A stretch of DNA of 64,000 bases, from contig NZ_CP107958.1 of NCBI RefSeq assembly GCF_036075115.1, forward strand, positions 2,976,001 through 3,040,000, in the 5' to 3' direction. How positions within the stretch are numbered: position 1 is the first letter of the stretch; every line of letters begins with the position of its first letter. The translations under genes and the position numbers were made by a program. The notes under the pieces were generated by a model. That model was not told the origin of the DNA and did not search any database. It saw nothing but the letters and a program-made list of their open reading frames with translations. This document shows positions 22,765-33,042 of this stretch, piece after piece. The DNA is from Streptomyces sp. NBC_00377 (GTDB lineage Bacteria > Actinomycetota > Actinomycetes > Streptomycetales > Streptomycetaceae).

Positions 22765-22781
22765 CTTAAGGTCGCCTTAAG
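22765..22781. promoter_or_regulatory. Palindrome CTTAAGG-tcg-CCTTAAG
   Basis: A perfect 7-base inverted repeat with a 3-base spacer in an AT-richer patch, in the gap between the anti-sigma-like gene and the 3' end of the enoyl-CoA hydratase gene. AT-containing symmetric sequence stands out in this high-GC DNA and may be a regulator site. Confidence 0.4.
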
Positions 22782-22867
22782 GTTTCCATAATCCGCCCCA
22801 TCGAGGGACCCGGGTGAGACACCCCGTCAATTGCAAGTGTTCACGGACAGCCGGAAGGAGACGTCCC

Positions 22868-23635
22868 TCACAGGAACTTGGCCTTGCCCGGACCCTCCTC
22901 CACGAAGCTGCGCATGCCGATCTCGCGGTCGGCGGTGGCGAACAGCCCGGCGAACCAGTTCCGTTCGATCGCCAGGCCCGTCTCGAGGTCGGTCTCCAGA
23001 CCGGTGTCGATCGACTCCTTCGCGGCGCGCAGCGCGATGGCCGGCCCCTGCGCCAGCTTCGCGGCCCAGCGGTGCGCCTCCGTGTACACGTCGGCCGCCG
23101 GGACGACCCGGTCCACCAGCCCCAGGGCGAGCGCCTCGTCGGCCTTGACCATCCGGCCCGTGAAGATCAGGTCCTTCGCCTTGGAGGGGCCGACCAGCCG
23201 GGACAGGCGCTGGGTGCCGCCCGCGCCGGGGATCAGCCCGAGCAGGATCTCCGGCTGGCCCAGCTTGGCGTTGTCCCCGGCGATCCGGAAGTCCGCGCAC
23301 AGGGCGAGCTCGCAGCCGCCGCCCAGCGCGTACCCGGTCACGGCCGCGACGACCGGCTTGGGGATGCGGGCCACCGCCGTGAAGGAGTCCTGGAGCGCGC
23401 GGGCGCGCAGGACCATCGCGGTGTGGTCCATCGCCTGCATCTCCTTGATGTCCGCGCCGGCCGCGAACACCTTCTCCCCGCCGTACAGGACGACCGCGCG
23501 TACGTCGTCACGACGGGCCGCCTCCTCGGCGAGCTCCTTGAGCCGGTCCTGGGTGGCGACGTCCAGCGCGTTCATGGGCGGACGGTCGAGACGCAGCGTG
23601 CCGACGCCGTCGGCGACTTCGAGATTCACGGTCAT
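22868..23635 (-). CDS. Enoyl-CoA hydratase/isomerase family protein
   Basis: 255-residue crotonase-fold enzyme from ATG 23635. Oxyanion-hole segments FAAGADIKEM and GYALGGGCELALCADFRIA are intact, and both catalytic Glu residues expected of hydratases appear in GGGCELAL and GQPEILLGLIPGAGGTQRL. It probably hydrates 2-enoyl-CoA in fatty-acid or branched-chain breakdown; substrate length is unknown. It stands alone, with no thiolase or acyl-CoA dehydrogenase next to it. Confidence 0.93.
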   Translation of the reverse strand: MTVNLEVADGVGTLRLDRPPMNALDVATQDRLKELAEEAARRDDVRAVVLYGGEKVFAAGADIKEMQAMDHTAMVLRARALQDSFTAVARIPKPVVAAVTGYALGGGCELALCADFRIAGDNAKLGQPEILLGLIPGAGGTQRLSRLVGPSKAKDLIFTGRMVKADEALALGLVDRVVPAADVYTEAHRWAAKLAQGPAIALRAAKESIDTGLETDLETGLAIERNWFAGLFATADREIGMRSFVEEGPGKAKFL

Positions 23636-23745
23636 GCCAGCAGGTTAACGGTGACTAACGTCGACGGGGCGGGTGCGGTAGGTCACACACGGCCGGGGGC
23701 CCGGGCGTCGCCCCCCTCCCGGGCAGGCACAGCGCACGGCGACCG

Positions 23746-23793
23746 ACGACGACGGGCCCGGTGCCGCGTGTGCGGCGCCGGGCCCGTCGTCGT
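23746..23793 (-). terminator. Strong 22-pair stem-loop after the first L,D-transpeptidase gene
   Basis: A nearly perfect 22-base stem (acgacgacgggcccgg... against its complement) with a 4-base loop gtgt lies 15 bases past the stop at 23809. No T-run follows. It is one of the strongest hairpins in the window. Confidence 0.85.
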
Positions 23794-23808
23794 GCGAAGG
23801 AGCGGGAG

Positions 23809-25056
23809 TTACTTCGTCCACTCCGCCCACGGGATGTTCCAGCCGTTGAGGCCGTTGGCCGGGTTGACCGTCGGGTCGGTGGAGTTCTTCACGACGACCA
23901 CGTCGCCGACCATCGAGTGGTTGAAGAACCAGGCGGCCGGCACGCCGCTGTCGTAGCCGCCGCGCACGTCCCGCAGGCCGATGCAGCCGTGGCTGGCGTT
24001 GTAGTTGCCGAAGGCGTCGCCGCCCCAGTAGTTGCCGTGCACGAACGTGCCGGAGTCGGTCAGGCGGATGGCGTGCGGGACGTCCTTGATGTCGTACTCG
24101 CCGTCGTAGCCGACCGTGTCGCCGTTCATCCGGGTCACGGTGAACTTCTCGCTCATGACCATCTGGCCGTTCCAGGTGGCGTAGCCGGGCTTGCCGGTGG
24201 TGACCGGGATGGTCTTGACGACCTTGCCCTCCTGGGTCACCTGCATCGTGTGCTTCTTGGCGTCCACGACGGACACCTGGTCGCGGCCGATGGTGAAGGT
24301 GATGGTCTTGGCCTGCTTGCCGTAGACGCCCTTGCGGCCCTCGACGCCGTCGAGGTTCAGCTTGACCGTCACCTTGGTGCCGGACTTCCAGTACTTCTCG
24401 GGCCGGAAGTCGAGGCGGTCGTTGCCGAACCAGTGACCCTGCACGTCGACGGCCGGCACGGTCGTGACGGTGATGGCCTTCTTCACGTCGTCCGGGTGGG
24501 TGATGCCCCGGGTGAAGCGCACCGAGAAGGGCATGCCGACGCCGACCGTGGAACCGTCCTCGGGCGTGAAGTTGCCGGTGAAGGTGTTCTGCGGGCTCAG
24601 CGTGGTGAAGGACGAGTCCTCGGCGGCCGTACGGCCCTCGGAGTCCTTCGCGACGGCGTGCACCTGGTACTTGGTGGACCCGGCGAGGTGCGTGGCCGGC
24701 GTCCAGCCGACGCCGTCCGCGGAGATGGCGCCGGCGACCGCCGTGCCCTTGTCGTCCTTGACGACGACCTCGGTCAGTTTGCCCTTGGCGGCCGTCACCT
24801 TCAGGGCGCCGCTGGTGTCGACGTCCTTGGCCCCGGTCTTCGGGGCGATGGTCACGACCGCCTCCGACTGCTTGCTCTCGGCGGTGGCCGAAGCGCCCTT
24901 GCCGTCGGAACCCGCGTCCTTGGCGGACCCGGAGTCCGAGTCCCCGCCCCCGCCGCAGGCCGTGACGGCCAGCAGCAGCCCCCCGACGATCAGCGCCAAC
25001 CGCTTGTCTCGGCCGCGTGAGCGCCCCCCAACCGACGCCCCCGATATCGGTCGCAC
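23809..25056 (-). CDS. L,D-transpeptidase lipoprotein (Ig-like domains plus YkuD domain), copy 1
   Basis: 415 residues from GTG 25056; TTG 25062 is possible and has better spacing to GGGAG. Lipobox AVTAC, then a disordered Ser/Asp/Gly/Lys stretch, two immunoglobulin-like domains (about residues 65-250, including GVGMPFSVRFTRGITHPDDV) and a YkuD catalytic domain with HGNYWGGDAFGNYNASHGC. The active-site Cys is in SHGCIGLRD. It forms 3-3 peptidoglycan cross-links at the outer face of the membrane and resembles mycobacterial LdtMt2-type enzymes. A close paralogue is the next gene upstream. Confidence 0.93.
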   Translation of the reverse strand: MRPISGASVGGRSRGRDKRLALIVGGLLLAVTACGGGGDSDSGSAKDAGSDGKGASATAESKQSEAVVTIAPKTGAKDVDTSGALKVTAAKGKLTEVVVKDDKGTAVAGAISADGVGWTPATHLAGSTKYQVHAVAKDSEGRTAAEDSSFTTLSPQNTFTGNFTPEDGSTVGVGMPFSVRFTRGITHPDDVKKAITVTTVPAVDVQGHWFGNDRLDFRPEKYWKSGTKVTVKLNLDGVEGRKGVYGKQAKTITFTIGRDQVSVVDAKKHTMQVTQEGKVVKTIPVTTGKPGYATWNGQMVMSEKFTVTRMNGDTVGYDGEYDIKDVPHAIRLTDSGTFVHGNYWGGDAFGNYNASHGCIGLRDVRGGYDSGVPAAWFFNHSMVGDVVVVKNSTDPTVNPANGLNGWNIPWAEWTK

Positions 25057-25231
25057 GTTCAAAGTCGTTCTCCCCACTCCCCCGGGCCCTCCCCGGGCCC
25101 GCACCGCGACGCGTCCCCCGCGTTCGCCGCATATTAACCACATGGTCAGCGGCCCGGACGGGACAGGATTGTCACCGTTCAGTCCCAACTTGGACCATGG
25201 GAACGCGGGGAAGGTCGCACCGGGGACGAGG

Positions 25232-26476
25232 TCAGTCCAGGGCGTCGCCGGCGAGCCACTCCTTCCAGCTCATGTTCCAGCCGCCGAGCCCGTTGTCCGG
25301 GGCGACCTGCTTGTCCTCGCTGTGGACGACCTCGACGACGTCCCCGACGAGCGAGCGGTCGAAGAACCAGCCCGCGGGCGTGTCCGAGGCGCCGCCCTTG
25401 ACGTCCCTGAGGCCCACGCAGCCGTGGCTCACGTTGGCCTTGCCGAAGACGTCCTGCGCCCAGTAGTTGCCGTGCAGGAAGGTGCCGGAGTTCGTCAGCC
25501 GCATGGCGTGCGGCACGTCCGGGATGTCGTACTCGCCCTTGCCGTCGGCCTTCTTGAAACCGACCGTGGCGCCGTTCATCCGGGTCAGCTCCAGCATCTC
25601 GGTCACCACCATCTTCCCGTTGTAGGTGGTGTTCTTCGGCGCCCCGGCCGTGATCGGCACTGTGGCCAGCAGGTCGCCGTCGCGGCGCACCTCCATGGTG
25701 TGTTCCGCCGCGTCCACCAGGGACACCTGGCTGCGGCCGACGGTGAAGGAGAACGACTTGTCCTGGAGCCCGTAGACACCGGGCGCCCCCTCGACGTCCC
25801 GCAGCCCGAGCGTGACGGTGACCCGGGTGCCGGGCGCCCAGTACTCCTCGGGCCGGAAGTCGAGCCGGGTGCCGCCGAACCAGTGCGGTCTGACGTCCAC
25901 CGCGGGTTGCGCCGTGACCCGGACGGCGCGCTGGACCGCCACGCGGTTCTCGATCTCGCGGTTGAACTCCAGCGAGACGATCATCCCGGTGCCGACGGTG
26001 GAGCGGTTCTCGGGCGTGACGTAGCCGATGAAGCGTTCCTCGGGGACGTGGGTGGTGAAGGTGGTGTGCCGGGCCGAGCGGTTGCCCTCGCGGTCCAGCG
26101 CCACCACGTCGACGCTGTAGCGGGCGGCGAGCCCGAGCCGGTCGTCGTCCGGCCGCCAGCTCACACCGTCCGCGGCGATCCTGCCCGGTACCGGGGTCTC
26201 CTGCGCGTCCTGCGACCGCACGACCTTCACGGACTCCAGCCGCCCGCCGGGCACCCGCACCCGCAGGGCCTTCCCGGACCCCACGTCCTTGGCGCCGTCC
26301 TGCGGGGTGACGCGGATGACGTCCTCGGGAGCCGGGGGTTTGCCGAGCACCCGGTCGAGTCCGCTCCGGCTGTCCTCGCCGGTGCAGCCGGCGGCCCCGG
26401 CCAGAAGTCCTGCCCATGTCAATACGGCGGCCAGTGCGACCCCCACGCGCCCTGCGCGCCCATGTACGTGCCTCAC
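25232..26476 (-). CDS. L,D-transpeptidase lipoprotein, copy 2
   Basis: 414 residues from GTG 26476 (no strong ribosome site, so the start is uncertain). Signal with lipobox GAAGC, then two Ig-like domains (VRVTPQDGAKDVGSGKAL... NRSTVGTGMIVSLEFNREI) and a YkuD domain with active-site motif SHGCVGLRDV. Domain order, length and catalytic residues match the downstream paralogue from one end to the other, so the pair arose by tandem duplication; the 175-base gap between them holds no further gene. It diverges from glgX across 153 bases. Confidence 0.93.
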   Translation of the reverse strand: MRHVHGRAGRVGVALAAVLTWAGLLAGAAGCTGEDSRSGLDRVLGKPPAPEDVIRVTPQDGAKDVGSGKALRVRVPGGRLESVKVVRSQDAQETPVPGRIAADGVSWRPDDDRLGLAARYSVDVVALDREGNRSARHTTFTTHVPEERFIGYVTPENRSTVGTGMIVSLEFNREIENRVAVQRAVRVTAQPAVDVRPHWFGGTRLDFRPEEYWAPGTRVTVTLGLRDVEGAPGVYGLQDKSFSFTVGRSQVSLVDAAEHTMEVRRDGDLLATVPITAGAPKNTTYNGKMVVTEMLELTRMNGATVGFKKADGKGEYDIPDVPHAMRLTNSGTFLHGNYWAQDVFGKANVSHGCVGLRDVKGGASDTPAGWFFDRSLVGDVVEVVHSEDKQVAPDNGLGGWNMSWKEWLAGDALD

Positions 26477-26629
26477 ACGGTGCCCAACGAGCGGGCATGC
26501 TCCGGGGAAACGTGAGTGCGAGGGCCGCTCTGGGCAGAAATGGGGGGAGGACGACGCGACGGGGAGCCGCGGCCGGGACACCGCGCGCTCTTTTCCCACG
26601 TCGTCCCACGAGCCGCGGGAGGCTGAACG

Positions 26630-28861
<2,232 letters not shown>

Positions 28862-28890
28862 GACCTTGGTCGGGTGGGACAGGGCGGCTC

Positions 28891-28907
28891 CCGGGCGGGG
28901 GGCCCGG
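28891..28907 (+). terminator. Weak stem-loop after glgX
   Basis: ccgggc/gcccgg with a 5-base G-rich loop, 30 bases past the glgX stop. It is short; support is limited. Confidence 0.35.
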
Positions 28908-28930
28908 CGGACCCGTACGCCCCGGTCCGC

Positions 28931-29079
28931 TCAGCCGTCCGCCCCGCCCAGGATCCCCCGCTCGTAGGCCACCGCCGCCGCACGGTCCTTGACGCCCAAC
29001 TCGGTGTGATCCGGCCGTCCTGGTGGGAGACGGACGAGAGATCCGGGAGGGCGTTCAGTTCACGGTCGATGACGGGCAT
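28931..29079 (-). pseudogene. Remnant of a LuxR/NarL-type response regulator (C-terminal end)
   Basis: On the minus strand the frame ending at TGA 28931 reads TELGVKDRAAAVAYERGILGG, which matches the last helix of NarL-type regulators (typically kLGvrDRaqAVvyAyerGll). Upstream of about 29012 the match is lost: neither a complete HTH nor a receiver domain is present, and the preceding MPVIDREL... from ATG 29079 is in a different frame. This is the decayed 3' stub of a regulator gene in the 400-base stretch 28862-29262, which has no other gene. Confidence 0.5.
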
Positions 29080-29161
29080 GGCACCAGCCTCGCGGGCGGC
29101 GCCGGGCCCGCACATCGGCCGGCTCGCTCGAACGGGCATCGGCCGATTGGTTGACACCGGC

Positions 29162-29192
29162 CCTACGACCCCCCGGGAACGCAGGTCGTAGG
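29162..29192. promoter_or_regulatory. Inverted repeat cctacgacc...ggtcgtagg before the ABC exporter genes
   Basis: A perfect 9-base inverted repeat with a 13-base spacer, about 70 bases before the first exporter gene; TTGACA lies directly 5' (29152-29157). This could be an operator for a regulator of the exporter genes, or a terminator stem. Confidence 0.4.
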
Positions 29193-29262
29193 ACCAGCGA
29201 CCGACCCCGGTCCGGCCAAAACCCGGTGGGCGATGTCAGTGCCGGTCCGTAGGCTCGCGGTG

Positions 29263-31149
29263 ATGGCCCATACACGTGCAACCACCCCCGACCGCTCCGC
29301 CGTACGCTCCCTGCTGCGCCTGTGGCCGTATGTCCGGCCCGTGCGGATACGGCTGTTCGCTGCCGCCTTCGTCGCCGTGCTCGCCTCCTGTACGGGGCTG
29401 GTCATCCCGCTCGTCCTGAAGTGGATGGTGGACGGCCCCGTCGCCGACCGGGACACGGCCGGCGTCTGGCTCGGCGGGCTCTGCCTGCTGCTGCTCGGGT
29501 CCGCGGAGGCGCTGCTGTTCGGGATGCGCCGCTGGCTGGTGGCGCGGCCGCTGTCGCACGTCGAGGCGGAGATGCGGGCGGACCTGTACGGGCGGCTCCA
29601 GCGGCTGCCGGTGGCCTTCCACGACCGGTGGCCCTCGGGGCAGTTGCTGTCCCGGGCCACGGCCGATCTGGGCCTGGTGCGGATGTTCCTCGCGTTCCCC
29701 CTGACGTTTTTGCTGGTCAACTCGGTGACGATCGTCGTCGGCGTCATCATCATGCTGCTTCAGGACTGGACACTCGGGCTGGTCATCCTCGGGCCGGCCA
29801 TACCGGTCGTCGTGATGTGCGTGTACTTCGAGAAGCGGTACGCGGTCGTGGCGCGGCGCGCCCAGGACCAGGTCGGCGACCTGACGACGGTGGTCGAGGA
29901 GAGCGTCCTCGGGATCAGGATCATCAAGGGCTTCGGGCGGCACCGGAGCCAGGCGCGGGCCTTCCGTGAGCTGACTTCGACGCTGCGCGGCACGGAGCTG
30001 CGCAAGGCCCGGCTGCTGGCGACGATCTGGGCCGTCATCGTGACGCTCCCGGAACTGGCCATCGGGGCGGCTCTGGTGCTGGGCGCGGTGCAGGTGGCGG
30101 ACGGCGAGCTGTCGGCGGGCACCCTGGTCGCCTTCCTGTCCACCGCGCTCGCGCTGCGCTGGCCGGTGGACTCGATCGGGTTCCTGCTGGCGATGAGCCA
30201 GGAGGCGGCGACGGCGACGGAGCGGTACTTCGAGGTGATGGACGAGGCGCCGGAGGAGCCGGGTGGCCGGACCGGGCAGGCCCGCACGGCCGACGGCGGG
30301 CTGCGCTTCGACGGCGTCACCTTCCGCTATCCCGACGCCTCCCCCGACTCCGCGCCCGCCCTCGACGGCGTCGACCTGCACATCCGGCCCGGCGAGTCCA
30401 TGGCGCTGGTCGGTGCGACCGGCAGCGGGAAGACCACGCTCACGGCCCTCGTCCCCCGGCTCCACGAGGTGACCGCCGGCCGGATCACCCTCGACGGCGA
30501 GGACATCACCGCGCTGTCCCGTGAGGAGCTGCGGGCGCGGGTCGCCGTCGCCTTCGAGGAGCCGACCCTGTTCTCCGCGAGCGTGGGGGAGAACGTCCTC
30601 ATGGGCGCGTCGGACAGTGCGGGCGCCGTCGAGCTGGAACGGGCCCTGGGCGTCGCGCAGGCCGCGTTCGTGCACGCGCTGCCGCAGGGCGTCGAGACCC
30701 AGGTGGGCGAGCAGGGGCTCAGTCTCTCCGGCGGACAGCGCCAGCGTCTCGCGCTGGCCAGAGCCGTCGTGGGGCAGCCCCGGTTCCTCGTCCTGGACGA
30801 CCCTCTGTCGGCGCTGGATGTACACACCGAGGCCGCCGTGGAGGCCGCGCTGCGGCAGGTCCTCGCCGACACCACCGCGCTGATCGTGGCGCACCGCCCG
30901 TCCACCGTCCTCCTGGCGGACCGCGTGGCCCTGCTGTCCGGGGGGCGGGTCACCGCCGTGGGCACCCACCAGGAACTGCTGCGCACCAACACCGAGTACG
31001 CCCACCTCATGTCCGGAGAGCGGTCCGGCCGCACGTCCGGGGACCGATCGCGGGAGCAGTCGCGGGACCGGTCACCAGATCCACCACGTGACCGATCACC
31101 GGACCGGTCCGCGCAACCGTCAGGGGAACAGGAGGCCGACCGCCGATGA
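29263..31149 (+). CDS. ABC exporter half-transporter A1 (TMD-NBD) with degenerate catalytic Glu
   Basis: 628 residues from ATG 29263 (an in-frame start 10 codons earlier is possible). Six transmembrane helices precede the nucleotide-binding domain. Walker A GATGSGKTT (about residue 384), signature LSLSGGQRQR and the H-loop IVAHRPS are normal, but Walker B ends LVLDDPLSALD, with Asp replacing the catalytic Glu, and the Q-loop Gln is Glu (AFEEPTLF). This is the usual non-catalytic half of a heterodimeric exporter. The last 45 residues are a Asp/Arg/Ser repeat tail (DRSREQSRDRS type). Its stop overlaps the next gene's start (ATGA), so the pair is translated together. Confidence 0.92.
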   Translation: MAHTRATTPDRSAVRSLLRLWPYVRPVRIRLFAAAFVAVLASCTGLVIPLVLKWMVDGPVADRDTAGVWLGGLCLLLLGSAEALLFGMRRWLVARPLSHVEAEMRADLYGRLQRLPVAFHDRWPSGQLLSRATADLGLVRMFLAFPLTFLLVNSVTIVVGVIIMLLQDWTLGLVILGPAIPVVVMCVYFEKRYAVVARRAQDQVGDLTTVVEESVLGIRIIKGFGRHRSQARAFRELTSTLRGTELRKARLLATIWAVIVTLPELAIGAALVLGAVQVADGELSAGTLVAFLSTALALRWPVDSIGFLLAMSQEAATATERYFEVMDEAPEEPGGRTGQARTADGGLRFDGVTFRYPDASPDSAPALDGVDLHIRPGESMALVGATGSGKTTLTALVPRLHEVTAGRITLDGEDITALSREELRARVAVAFEEPTLFSASVGENVLMGASDSAGAVELERALGVAQAAFVHALPQGVETQVGEQGLSLSGGQRQRLALARAVVGQPRFLVLDDPLSALDVHTEAAVEAALRQVLADTTALIVAHRPSTVLLADRVALLSGGRVTAVGTHQELLRTNTEYAHLMSGERSGRTSGDRSREQSRDRSPDPPRDRSPDRSAQPSGEQEADRR

Positions 31150-33005
31150 CCGCCCCCACCACCACGTCCCCCACCACCGACGACGCCTCGGAGGTCTCCC
31201 GTCGGGCCGCCGTCGGCGACCCCTTCGACAAGGACGTCCTGCCCACACCGCCCGGCGCCACCGGCGCGCTCCTGCGTTCCCTGCTGGCGCCGATGAGGGG
31301 GCGCGTCGCCCTCACCTCTCTCCTTCTGCTGCTCCAGCAGGCGGCCGTGCAGGCCGGCCCGCTGCTGGTGGCGTACGCCATCGACCGCGCCGTACCGGCG
31401 TTCCGGGCCGACGACCAGGGGCCGCTGGTCGCGGTGGGAGCCGGCTATCTGCTGTGCGCGCTGGCCGCCGGCGGACTCCAGTACACGTTCCTGATCGCCT
31501 CCGCCCGCGTCAGCCAGGACGTGCTGCTCGACCTGCGCGGCCGGATCTTCCGGCACGCGCAGGCGCTGAGCCTCGACTTCCACGAGCGCTACACCTCGGG
31601 CCGGCTGATCTCCCGCTCCACCAGTGACGTGGAGGCCCTGCGCGAGCTCCTCAACGAGGGTCTTCAGGAACTCGTGACGGTCGTGCTGTCCTTCGTGTTC
31701 ATCTCCGCGATGCTGCTCTGGCTGGACCTGGGCCTGGGCGCCGTCGCGGTGGCGTCCTTCGTGCCGCTGTACCTTCTCGTGCGCGTCTACCAGCGGCGCG
31801 CGGGCCAGGTGTACACCGCCCGCTCCACGGCGATCGCGGCCGTGATCGTGAAGTTCGTGGAGACGATGAACGGCATCCGGCCGGTGCGCGCGTTCCGCCG
31901 CGAGGCCGTCAACGACGCCGGTTTCCGCGTCCTTAACCGGCGGCACGAGCGCAGGAACGGCGACGCGCTCCTCGAGATGGCCCGGTACGTCGTCGGGTCG
32001 CGGCTGGTCGCCAACACGGCCGTCGCGGCGATCGTCGTCTGGGGCGCGATGCGGGTCGCGGACGACTCGCTGGAACTGGGTGTGCTGGCGGCGGCCGTGC
32101 TGTATCTGCGGCGGCTGTACGACCCGATCGACCGGCTCGCCATGTTCCTCAACTCCTACCAGTCGGCGGGCGCCTCGCTGGAGAAGATCGCGGGGCTGCT
32201 CGCGCAGACGCCGTCCGTGCCGGAGCCGTCGGCGCCCAGGGAGCTCCCTCCGCTCGAGGGTGAGCTGCCCGGCCGGCAGGTCGTGTTCGACGGCGTCTCC
32301 TTCGGCTACCGCACGGGGGGCGAGGTCCTCCCCCGGTTCGACCTGACCCTTCCCGCCGGACAGACCGTCGCCGTGGTCGGCTCGACCGGCGCGGGCAAGT
32401 CCACGCTGGCCAAGCTGCTCGCCCGGTTCTACGACCCGTCCGCGGGGCAGGTGCTGCTGGACGGGGTCGATCTGCGCGAGCTGGCCATGCCCGAGCTGCG
32501 GCGCGGGGTGGTCATGGTGACGCAGGAGGCGTTCCTGTTCTCCGGCACGGTCGCCGAGAACATCGCCATCGGGCGCCCGGAGGCGAGCCGGGAGGAGATC
32601 GAGCGGGCCGCGAAGGGCATCGGCGCGCACGAGTTCATCAGCGCCCTCCCCGACGGCTACGACACCGACGTCCGCAAACGCGGTGGCCGCATCTCCGCCG
32701 GGCAGCGCCAACTGGTCGCTTTCGCAAGGGCGTTGCTCGCCGATCCGGCGGTGCTGATCCTCGACGAGGCGACCAGCTCGCTCGACGTCCCCGGCGAGCG
32801 GGCCGTGCAGGCGGCGATGGCGACGGTGCTGAAGGGCCGCACGGCGGTGGTGATCGCGCACCGGCTCTCCACCGTGGAGATCGCCGACCGCGTCCTGGTC
32901 ATGGAGCACGGGCGGATCGTCGAGGACGGCACTCCGGCCGAGTTGATCGCCGGCACCGGCCGGTTCGCCGACCTGCACCGGGCCTGGCGCGACAGTCTGG
33001 CATAG
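31146..33005 (+). CDS. ABC exporter half-transporter A2 (TMD-NBD), catalytic half
   Basis: 619 residues from ATG 31146 (AGGAGG 8 bases upstream). Six transmembrane helices, then an NBD with Walker A GSTGAGKST, Q-loop VMVTQEAFLF, slightly altered signature ISAGQRQ, Walker B ILDEATSSLD with catalytic Glu, and H-loop IAHRLST. Partnered with the preceding half, it supplies the full Walker B, while the partner supplies LSGGQ. The pair looks like mycobacterial Rv1272c/Rv1273c-type heterodimeric exporters. The substrate, a lipid or drug, is unknown. Confidence 0.93.
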   Translation: MTAPTTTSPTTDDASEVSRRAAVGDPFDKDVLPTPPGATGALLRSLLAPMRGRVALTSLLLLLQQAAVQAGPLLVAYAIDRAVPAFRADDQGPLVAVGAGYLLCALAAGGLQYTFLIASARVSQDVLLDLRGRIFRHAQALSLDFHERYTSGRLISRSTSDVEALRELLNEGLQELVTVVLSFVFISAMLLWLDLGLGAVAVASFVPLYLLVRVYQRRAGQVYTARSTAIAAVIVKFVETMNGIRPVRAFRREAVNDAGFRVLNRRHERRNGDALLEMARYVVGSRLVANTAVAAIVVWGAMRVADDSLELGVLAAAVLYLRRLYDPIDRLAMFLNSYQSAGASLEKIAGLLAQTPSVPEPSAPRELPPLEGELPGRQVVFDGVSFGYRTGGEVLPRFDLTLPAGQTVAVVGSTGAGKSTLAKLLARFYDPSAGQVLLDGVDLRELAMPELRRGVVMVTQEAFLFSGTVAENIAIGRPEASREEIERAAKGIGAHEFISALPDGYDTDVRKRGGRISAGQRQLVAFARALLADPAVLILDEATSSLDVPGERAVQAAMATVLKGRTAVVIAHRLSTVEIADRVLVMEHGRIVEDGTPAELIAGTGRFADLHRAWRDSLA

Positions 33006-33042
33006 GCATCCGGGGGACGACAGGGGCCGGAAGGACGAGTGG

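Noticed and set aside
26477..26629. Extra gene between the second L,D-transpeptidase and glgX
   Set aside because: Only 153 bases of divergent spacer; apparent frames are extensions of neighbouring shadows.
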